Shown here piece by piece: positions 57,838 to 64,000 of a DNA stretch of 64,000 nucleotides (its first letter is position 1; each line of letters begins with the position of its first letter). This DNA is from Paraflavitalea soli (GTDB lineage Bacteria > Bacteroidota > Bacteroidia > Chitinophagales > Chitinophagaceae). The DNA is taken from NCBI RefSeq assembly GCF_003555545.1, contig NZ_CP032157.1, positions 124,001 to 188,000 of the forward strand, given 5' to 3'. Under the pieces are notes generated by a model that saw nothing but the letters and a program-made list of their open reading frames with translations, ran no database searches and was not told the DNA's origin. A program made the translations under genes and the position numbers.

Positions 57838-58929
57838 ATGGAAAGTTGGCAAACAGGTATCCTGCTGATAGCGGCAGCGCAAGGCATTTTTCTGAGTGTA
57901 GCCATGCTATTGCCCAATAAAAAACATGGTTCCCGGGTTTTCCTGGGTATCATGCTGCTGGTGCTTTCTTTGGAAGTGCTCAATGTATGGGGCATGCAGG
58001 TAGGGTATCATCACGCCCCCGGGCTGATCCCCTTCTGGCTCCTGGGATCATACCTGCTGATACCTCCTTCCTGTTGGTTGTTTACCTTGTCCAACACGGT
58101 GACGGGTTTTACCTTCCGCAAAAAGCACGCGCTGTGGTACCTGCCTGCGGCGATCGAGATCATTACGGAATCCATTACCTGGGGCTACAACCGGTATAGT
58201 GTGGCGCCCATCAGCCTGCTCAATATTAAAGCTTGGTGGCTGGCCACGGAGATCGTACCAGCCCTGTGGATGCTGTTGGTCATGATCGCAGGTGCGCGCA
58301 GGCTGGTGGCTTGCGCGCGGCAGCCGTCAGGGACTGCCGCTTTCACCGGCCTGCACCCGGCCCGTCTCTTATCCATTTTTATCCTGCTTGCCCTGTTAAC
58401 GGTGCTGTGGGTGGCCGATGCGGTGTTGCTATTGCCGGTATTTACGGCTATTGAACTGGTGCTGGTGCTCGTGTTGTTTACATTGAGTTTCCTGTCCTAT
58501 GCCCGCTTGCCTTTCTTTGAAGTGGCGCCCACCATAAAGGCGGCGCCTGCTGTAAAAAGCAAACTGCCGCTACCACCTGTTTTTGCCGCCTGGAACGACC
58601 AGCAGGAATTGATCCGCCTGCAAGGGGTATTTGAACAGGGAGGGTTGCACAAACGGTCCAAGTTGTCGCTCGATGAACTGGCCGGCGAATTAAACCTCCC
58701 CGGCCGCTATGTATCTTACCTTATCAATACGTACCATGCGGCCAATTTCCACCACTACATCAATGGCTGGCGCGTGCAGGAAGTGATCCGTAAGATCAAT
58801 GACCCTGCCGAGCGCCATAAAACGCTCCTGGCCCTTGCGCTCGAAGCGGGCTTTAGTTCCAAATCATCTTTCAACCAGGTTTTCAAAGACCATACGGGCA
58901 AGTCGCCCTCCCAATATTTCCGGCAATAA
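57838..58929 (+). CDS. Membrane-anchored AraC-family regulator
   Basis: A 363-residue protein with about seven hydrophobic segments in residues 5-225 (for example GILLIAAAQGIFLSVAMLLP, IFILLALLTVLWVADAVLLL). The C-terminal AraC domain (about 265-363) has LSLDELAGELNLPGRYVSYL, LALALEAGFSSKSSFNQVFK and GKSPSQYFR. It is a one-component sensor of an unknown signal. A 63-bp tandem repeat begins at its stop codon. Confidence 0.92.
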   Translation: MESWQTGILLIAAAQGIFLSVAMLLPNKKHGSRVFLGIMLLVLSLEVLNVWGMQVGYHHAPGLIPFWLLGSYLLIPPSCWLFTLSNTVTGFTFRKKHALWYLPAAIEIITESITWGYNRYSVAPISLLNIKAWWLATEIVPALWMLLVMIAGARRLVACARQPSGTAAFTGLHPARLLSIFILLALLTVLWVADAVLLLPVFTAIELVLVLVLFTLSFLSYARLPFFEVAPTIKAAPAVKSKLPLPPVFAAWNDQQELIRLQGVFEQGGLHKRSKLSLDELAGELNLPGRYVSYLINTYHAANFHHYINGWRVQEVIRKINDPAERHKTLLALALEAGFSSKSSFNQVFKDHTGKSPSQYFRQ

Positions 58930-59192
58930 GCCGGCTTCGACAGGGTTCTTTAGATCAGGGTGAGCCGCCCTGAAAGGGCGACCCACCCTTTAGCCGGCTT
59001 CGACAGGGTTCTTTAGATCAGGGTGAGCCGCCCCGAAAGGGCGACCCACCCTTTAGCCGGCTTCGACAGGGTTCTTTAGATCAGGGTGAGCCGCCCCGAA
59101 AGGGCGACCCACCCTTTCAGCCGGCTTCGACAGGCTTCTTAGATCAGGGAGAGCCGCCCCGAAAGGGCGACCCACCCCTTTAGCCGGCTTCT
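58929..59192 (+). repeat. 63-bp tandem repeat, four copies and a fragment
   Basis: Copies start at 58929, 58992, 59055 and 59119, with a partial copy at 59182. Each begins AGCCGGCTTCGACAGGGTTC and contains GGGTGAGCCGCCCCGAAAGG followed by GCGACCCACCC. GGGTG/CACCC and CGCCC/GGGCG can form a two-part stem. Copies 1-3 are nearly identical and copy 4 has a few changes. The first copy includes the last base of the araC stop codon. Confidence 0.9.
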
Positions 59193-59294
59193 CAACGCCA
59201 ATAGGTCCAAAGAACCGATCATTGGACCTGTACTGCACCACCTGGCGCATTGCCGATGCTGTCGCTTGCTTTCTTTGCAGGCAAAAGCACAATT

Positions 59295-60440
59295 ATGAAA
59301 AGATCCATGATGGCAGGTGTTTGTTTTTTATTGATGACCTCCCTGGCAGCAGGCCAGCCTTTCAGGTCCACTGCCCGGAATAAAGAGATCGGGATACAGT
59401 TTTATAAGAACATTGAATTTCTGGGGGCAGTATTTTTTATGGGTTCCATGGCGGCAGAGGCCAACCAGGAAAATGCGCGGATGCCGGATGGTAAAAGAAA
59501 GGGGGACTGGTTTGCCTATGATCTGTCGCTGTACAAAAAGTACCAGTCATTTGTCAACCATCCCGACCTGCTGATCATGGCAGGTTTTGGCGAACGGTCG
59601 GAAGGAAGTATCCTTGCGCGGTTGCTCATTCACCTCGATGAATTTCCCAGGGCTGTGATCAGGCCGGAAAAGGATGGGCCCTATCTGCGGCCATTCCTGC
59701 GCCAGGGCGATAGCGCCGCTTCCATCAAAGAGGTTGTTGAATTTGTAGCAGCTGCCAACCGCTTGTACAAGGCCATGGATTTTGAAGTGTATTTCCGGGA
59801 TCATGTCCCCTTCTATGAAAAGGCATTGTCCGAGATCAGGTCTGTATTGCCCGATGCCCGGCTCATTACCACCATGGAGCAGTACTACCGCCAGTCATTT
59901 GCGCGGTATGCACTTATCCCCAGCCTTACCATTCCTGCAGGCATGGCCTTTGGGGTTAACTACACTGCAGCTGGTAACACCACCATCATGAACCTCTTTG
60001 GTCCTTTTGCCCTGCAGCAGTTCAGCGACACGGCTGCTTTGAACATGGGATTTGCCGATTCCAACCATATCCGTGAGCTGAGTACGCATGAGTTTGGGCA
60101 TTCCTTTTCCAATCCGGCGGTAGCGTTGATCCCACCGGCGCTTGTAAAGGAAACAGCACGGCTCTTTGGCCCCGTAAGGGAAGCGATGGAAAACCAGGGA
60201 TACAATACCTGGAGTGCCTGCCTGTATGAATATTTTGTAAGGGCCGGTGAAGTGGTCATTGCCCGGAAGCTGGGGCGCCAGGCATCGGCCGAACGGCTGT
60301 TGAAATACTATGTGGAAGGGCGGCGCTTTGTACACCTGCCGCTGGTGATTGCCGAACTGGAAAAATATGACCGCGATCCCCGCATCACCTACCAGCAGGC
60401 GGTGATCAATGCTATGGAAAAACTAAAAACACAACCATAA
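59295..60440 (+). CDS. DUF4932 secreted putative metallopeptidase
   Basis: The start is placed at 59295 (MKRSMMAGVCFLLMTSLAAG, signal peptide); a frame from 59250 adds 15 codons inside the repeat flank. About 381 residues. HEFGHSF in HIRELSTHEFGHSFSNP gives an HExxH zinc motif, as in DUF4932. Other parts (FEVYFRDHVPFYEKALSEIR, YFVRAGEVVIARKLG) fit the family. Periplasmic or outer-membrane location. Function unknown. Confidence 0.8.
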   Translation: MKRSMMAGVCFLLMTSLAAGQPFRSTARNKEIGIQFYKNIEFLGAVFFMGSMAAEANQENARMPDGKRKGDWFAYDLSLYKKYQSFVNHPDLLIMAGFGERSEGSILARLLIHLDEFPRAVIRPEKDGPYLRPFLRQGDSAASIKEVVEFVAAANRLYKAMDFEVYFRDHVPFYEKALSEIRSVLPDARLITTMEQYYRQSFARYALIPSLTIPAGMAFGVNYTAAGNTTIMNLFGPFALQQFSDTAALNMGFADSNHIRELSTHEFGHSFSNPAVALIPPALVKETARLFGPVREAMENQGYNTWSACLYEYFVRAGEVVIARKLGRQASAERLLKYYVEGRRFVHLPLVIAELEKYDRDPRITYQQAVINAMEKLKTQP

Positions 60441-60447
60441 GTATAAA

Positions 60448-60501
60448 ATGTTACCTGCTTTATTTATTTTGGAGTCAGGTAATGATGAAAGCAGGTAACA
60501 T
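60448..60501 (+). promoter_or_regulatory. 14-bp inverted repeat around the start codon
   Basis: ATGTTACCTGCTTT (60448-60461) and AAAGCAGGTAACAT (60488-60501) are perfectly complementary. The start codon of the next gene (60482, or 60485) and a GGAG sequence at 60471-60474 lie in the 26-nt loop. It may be an mRNA hairpin controlling translation or a protein-binding site. Confidence 0.7.
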
Positions 60502-62893
60502 CTTATGTCAAAAGGGACTTGTGTTCCTATTGTTGTTTTTTACAATAGGCGTACAGGCCCAACAGGTAAAGCTGCAGGTAACCCCCACCACGCTGGAAAA
60601 GGATACGCTCCCCGGTGTTACCCTGCAACTATATTCCCTACCCGATACCTTATTGCTGCAGTCGTTGGTGGTCCGGCAATTCCCTGCCGTATTGATGGTG
60701 GCGCCCCATACGAAGTATTTGATAAAATTATCGGCTACAGGATTTGAGCAACTGGAAAAACAGGTGGCGGTGGGAGAGCAGCCAATCGACATCAGTCTGG
60801 TCTTGCAGCGTAAGAATACAACACTAAAAGCAGTAACGGTCGTGTCGGCCAAGCGGCTGGTGACGCAGGAAGATGATAAGACGATCATCCATGCAGAAAT
60901 GCTGGCCAATACCAGTACGAATGCCTACGAGCTATTGGAAAAAACACCGGGCGCTATTGTAGACCAGGACGGTAATATCTACCTCAACAGTACCACACCG
61001 GCTATTGTGTACATCAATGGACGCGAAATGAAAATGAGCGCCAGCGATATCAGCTCTTTTCTAAAAAGCCTGCCTGCTGGCAGCATTAGTAAAATTGAGA
61101 TCATACGCACCCCTTCTGCCATGTATGATGCAGCTGCCAGTGGGGGTATCGTCAATATCGTATTGAAAAAAGGCATGTCGGTAGGTACTACCGGGAATAT
61201 TAATGTCCGCTATGATCAGGGTGTATATGGCGCCGCTTCGGCCGGACTAAGCCTCACCAAAGGCATGGGGCGGGTGAGGACTTATCTTACCTACCAGTAC
61301 ATGCACCGCCATTATTATGAAGATATCAATTCCGATCGCCGCCTTCAGGCCGATACACTGTTGGCGCAAAGTTCTACTACGAAGTATTTTTCAGGCAACC
61401 ATTATGTGGGCGCGGGGCTGGACTTTGCCTGGACCCCAAAGCTAAACCTCACGTATGACCTGCGTTTTACCGGCACCCGCGATAACAACCAGGCCATTAG
61501 CCTCAATGAGATCAGCAAGCAGGGTGACCAGCACGCTTTTATGGATAGCCACACAGCCATTGATAACAAAGGAAGATCAACCGTCCTCACCAATACCCTG
61601 GCCATGCGGTACAAAATAGATTCGGCGAGCAGCGTGTGGGCCAACGAGGTTGAATATACCAGGTTCAATAGCAGCGGTACGCAATCCTATGCTACCAATT
61701 ACGATCTTCCTGCCCATGCACCCATAGCGGGTTATGGAAGCCTGTCGCATCATGCACAGGCAGTAAACTTCAAGTCCGATCTGTCATTGAGTATTTTCTA
61801 TCGCCTTACCCTGGAAGCGGGTCTTAAACTAAGCCGTGCTACAGACAAAAACGAAACCCATTACTTTAGCCAACAGGGTGGTGCACCTGTTGTACCCGAT
61901 ACCTTTCAAACCACTGCTTATCGATACACCGGCAATATCACCTCGGCCTATACTCAATTGACCAAACGGGTATACGGATTTATCCTGAAGGCCGGGCTCC
62001 GTTTTGAAAATACAGCCATTACCGGCAACCAGTCCATACCCCGCCCTGCCTCCTTTGGCATTCAGCGCAATGATCTCTTTCCTTATTTATACATCAGGCG
62101 CAACCTGTTTACCATATTTGGCTATCCCCTTACCGGCAACGCCATCTACCGAAAAAGTATTACCCGGCCCGATTTTGATGCCCTCAACCCGGCTCCGCGG
62201 TTTATTGATCAGTATACCTATGAGACCGGCAACAGTGCCCTGAAGCCCCAACTCACGGCCAATTATGAAGTGAATGCTACCTACGATGATTTTCCCGTAT
62301 TTGCCATCGGCATGAATGATGCCAGCTGTGCTTTCAGCAGGGTTACTTACAAAGATGAACAAACCGGCATCGCTTACCGCACCTGGGATAATATTGGCAG
62401 CTACCGGGAATTATATGCACGTTTGTTCGGTGGACTGCCATCGGGGCGTAAATATTTTATGTACATGGGTGTGCAATGTAATTATGTGGATTACCAGGGT
62501 GCTTACCAGGGAGCTCCCTTGCAGTATAAAAGAACCAGCTGGTCATTCTTCACCGGTCATTCACTCAAAGCTTCACCTACGATGAGCTTTAACCTCAACG
62601 GATGGATGTATGTAAATGGGTTCAGGTTATTCAATGAACTGAAGACAATGGGACAGCTGAACCTGAGTGTCACTAAAAATGCCTTTCATAATAAGGTAAA
62701 CATTATTGTATCAGCCAACGATCTCCTCAAAACCAATAAGTCGTTATTTACCATCAACCAGGGGCCGGTACAGGTGTCAGGTGCCCGTATACAGGACAGC
62801 AGGAGGGTAGGGATTACCTTGAAATACAATTTTGGCACCGTGCGTACCGAAGAGAAAAAGCCGGCCTTCGTAGTGCCCGAAACAACTCCCTAG
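60482..62893 (+). CDS. Outer-membrane beta-barrel receptor family protein (TonB-dependent-like)
   Basis: An 803-residue protein. Signal peptide (FLLLFFTIGVQAQ). A short carboxypeptidase-like sandwich (about 28-115). Plug-like region (about 125-230) with LLEKTPGAIVDQDGNIYLNS, IVYINGREMKM, KIEIIRTPSAMYDAAASGGI. Barrel to the end, finishing with VPETTP after the last strand. ATG choice 60482 or 60485. The role is probably transport or sensing of an unknown ligand. It overlaps the convergent receptor gene at CTAG (62890-62893). Confidence 0.88.
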   Translation: MMKAGNILCQKGLVFLLLFFTIGVQAQQVKLQVTPTTLEKDTLPGVTLQLYSLPDTLLLQSLVVRQFPAVLMVAPHTKYLIKLSATGFEQLEKQVAVGEQPIDISLVLQRKNTTLKAVTVVSAKRLVTQEDDKTIIHAEMLANTSTNAYELLEKTPGAIVDQDGNIYLNSTTPAIVYINGREMKMSASDISSFLKSLPAGSISKIEIIRTPSAMYDAAASGGIVNIVLKKGMSVGTTGNINVRYDQGVYGAASAGLSLTKGMGRVRTYLTYQYMHRHYYEDINSDRRLQADTLLAQSSTTKYFSGNHYVGAGLDFAWTPKLNLTYDLRFTGTRDNNQAISLNEISKQGDQHAFMDSHTAIDNKGRSTVLTNTLAMRYKIDSASSVWANEVEYTRFNSSGTQSYATNYDLPAHAPIAGYGSLSHHAQAVNFKSDLSLSIFYRLTLEAGLKLSRATDKNETHYFSQQGGAPVVPDTFQTTAYRYTGNITSAYTQLTKRVYGFILKAGLRFENTAITGNQSIPRPASFGIQRNDLFPYLYIRRNLFTIFGYPLTGNAIYRKSITRPDFDALNPAPRFIDQYTYETGNSALKPQLTANYEVNATYDDFPVFAIGMNDASCAFSRVTYKDEQTGIAYRTWDNIGSYRELYARLFGGLPSGRKYFMYMGVQCNYVDYQGAYQGAPLQYKRTSWSFFTGHSLKASPTMSFNLNGWMYVNGFRLFNELKTMGQLNLSVTKNAFHNKVNIIVSANDLLKTNKSLFTINQGPVQVSGARIQDSRRVGITLKYNFGTVRTEEKKPAFVVPETTP

Positions 62894-64000
62894 AATTTAT
62901 ACGCGATCCCAAACCGCAGATTCCTCGGTGCTTCACTTTGCCAGTAATACGCATTCAGCCAGTCATAGTAACTGCCACTGTACAGGTATTCGTCCAGGAT
63001 ATTGAAAACGTTCAGCGTTAATTTGATCTTGCCTTTCTCCCAGAATACACCGCCATCCAGCTTGAAATAATCCGGCAAGGTTTGTTGGTTGTGGTTTTCG
63101 CTCCAGTCTGAAGTAGCCCTGTCTGCCAGCCAGCTAAAACCGCCGGAGATACCAGCTCCTTTCAAGAAACCATTAGATACTTTATAATTCACCCAGCTGT
63201 TCACGGTATGTTTGGCAAAGCCAGGTACTACATCGCCTGCTTTGAAGCCTGTACCTTCCGCTGCATCCGTGAATTTGCCATCGGTATAAGCATAGTTGGT
63301 CACCACACTCAGCCCTTTCACAATGATACCCCTTACATCAAATTCTATTCCTTCTGCTCTTTTCTGTCCCACCACAATGCTATAGCCCGAAGTGGGTGCT
63401 TCATTGGGATCTGCCGTCAGCTCATTGTCTTTGATGATACGGTAAACAGAAGCGGTGGTATTCCAACGGCCGTTGAACCAATCCCTTTTAATGCCAAATT
63501 CAATATTGCCGCCGGTAATAGGCCGTACTTTATCGCCATTTCTGATCCTGCCGGATTGCGGTACAAATGCTTCGTCGTACAAACCATACACCGAAGTATT
63601 CCTGTCGAGGGATACACTCAGGCCAATCCGGGGTGTCACCCGTTTGGCTTCTTCATTGCTGCCGCCAAAGGAGGATTGCTTTACAAACGTGTAGCGCCCT
63701 GCCAGTGTAAGCCTTACCGTATTGTCGAAGAATCCCAGTTCATCTGATATGTACAAACCCGAATAACGCTGATTGATCGTACCACCGCCCAACGTAGCCC
63801 TTGTTTCGATATCCACACTGCGGTCCCACACCGGAAAACCATTCACCGGCGCGCCGTAAAAAGGATTGGCCGGATCAAATTCAGCACCTGCAGAATCCAG
63901 TGCGTGCGATTTCGACCAGTCGGCAAAGTATTCCTTGTTGCCCATGTCCAGGCCTGCAAGTATACGGTGGTTGATGAGGCCCGTGGTTACAGTACCATTT
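62890..64000 (-). CDS. TonB-dependent receptor (siderophore type), 5' end beyond the window
   Basis: The frame remains open to the last base of the window (…GTVTTGLINHRILAGLD precedes the ATG at 63945), so this is the C-terminal part of a longer receptor. About 370 residues of barrel are present: ITATRATLGGGTINQRYSG-like strands, RVTPRIGLSVSLDRNTSVYG, FVPQSGRIRNGDKVRPITGG, SYYDWLNAYYWQSEAPRNLR and the final FGIAYKF. GxxNxxDxxYLYSGSYYDW with the NxYY end resembles FpvA/FhuA-type ferric-siderophore receptors. The plug is not in view. Confidence 0.88.
   Translation of the reverse strand, partial: NGTVTTGLINHRILAGLDMGNKEYFADWSKSHALDSAGAEFDPANPFYGAPVNGFPVWDRSVDIETRATLGGGTINQRYSGLYISDELGFFDNTVRLTLAGRYTFVKQSSFGGSNEEAKRVTPRIGLSVSLDRNTSVYGLYDEAFVPQSGRIRNGDKVRPITGGNIEFGIKRDWFNGRWNTTASVYRIIKDNELTADPNEAPTSGYSIVVGQKRAEGIEFDVRGIIVKGLSVVTNYAYTDGKFTDAAEGTGFKAGDVVPGFAKHTVNSWVNYKVSNGFLKGAGISGGFSWLADRATSDWSENHNQQTLPDYFKLDGGVFWEKGKIKLTLNVFNILDEYLYSGSYYDWLNAYYWQSEAPRNLRFGIAYKF

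Noticed and set aside
58929-59192. CRISPR array
   Set aside because: The 63-bp units are tandem with no spacers, and no cas gene is nearby.

Overview
The window looks like a chromosomal segment of a Bacteroidota bacterium, most likely family Chitinophagaceae. The signs are type IX secretion (Por) C-terminal sorting domains, TonB-dependent receptors with carboxypeptidase-like N-termini, a DUF4249 partner, LytS/LytTR pairs, BlaI/M56 pairs, SigZ, TAnnTTTG-type -7 promoter boxes and almost no Shine-Dalgarno sequences. The assignment rests on gene families and style, not on a ribosomal RNA.

Layout. 1-7.4 kb: secreted and surface proteins, namely a large LamG/DUF8202-type protein cut by the window edge, two T9SS cargo proteins (one a lyase-like protein with ricin-type lectin repeats) and a lipoprotein. 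7.6-12.3 kb: a BlaI/M56/TlpA operon, a GlcG/HbpS-like protein and a secreted beta-helix protein. 12.4-15.6 kb: tRNA-Leu(UAA) and tRNA-Gly(GCC) on the minus strand, a GT2 glycosyltransferase, an orphan histidine kinase and tRNA-Leu(GAG). 15.6-24.4 kb: an AT-rich, partly decayed genomic island inserted at the 3' end of tRNA-Leu(GAG). It is bounded by direct repeats and carries an Abi-C/HEPN-like protein, a low-complexity lipoprotein, a Schlafen/AlbA_2 protein, a KAP P-loop NTPase and several relics (a purQ-like gene, an XRE regulator, a HEPN fragment and a small secreted protein). No integrase remains visible.

24.6-30.1 kb: an extended arsenic-resistance cluster on the minus strand (cysteine-rich peptide, arsR, arsM, acr3, metallophosphoesterase, sigZ, PAP2 phosphatase, arsN2) with two near-palindromic ArsR-type sites. 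30.2-35.4 kb: a LytTR regulator and LytS kinase divergent from a TonB receptor/DUF4249 pair, with phased direct repeats between them. 35.4-43.2 kb: a macrolide-type glycosyltransferase and a TolC/adaptor/RND efflux operon with a beta-barrel gene at its end. 43.4-47 kb: a copper-handling cluster with a Cys/His-rich secreted protein, a small lipoprotein, a broken heme-binding-domain gene, DUF3347, and a multicopper oxidase fused to a CopB-like barrel. 47.1-64 kb: an HExxH protease, DUF4345, a second DnaE-type polymerase alpha subunit without PHP metal ligands, AraC regulators, an aldehyde dehydrogenase, cold-shock and RRM RNA-binding proteins, a methyltransferase, a four-copy 63-bp tandem repeat, a DUF4932 protein and two outer-membrane receptors, the last cut by the window edge.

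How the parts connect. The arsenic cluster combines sensing (ArsR), methylation (ArsM), extrusion (Acr3) and an ArsN2-type acetyltransferase with unexplained phosphatases and a sigma factor. The copper cluster gives periplasmic copper binding and oxidation. The island looks like a decaying defence-type cargo region. Coordinates come from reading the sequence; family names come from motif recognition without database searches.
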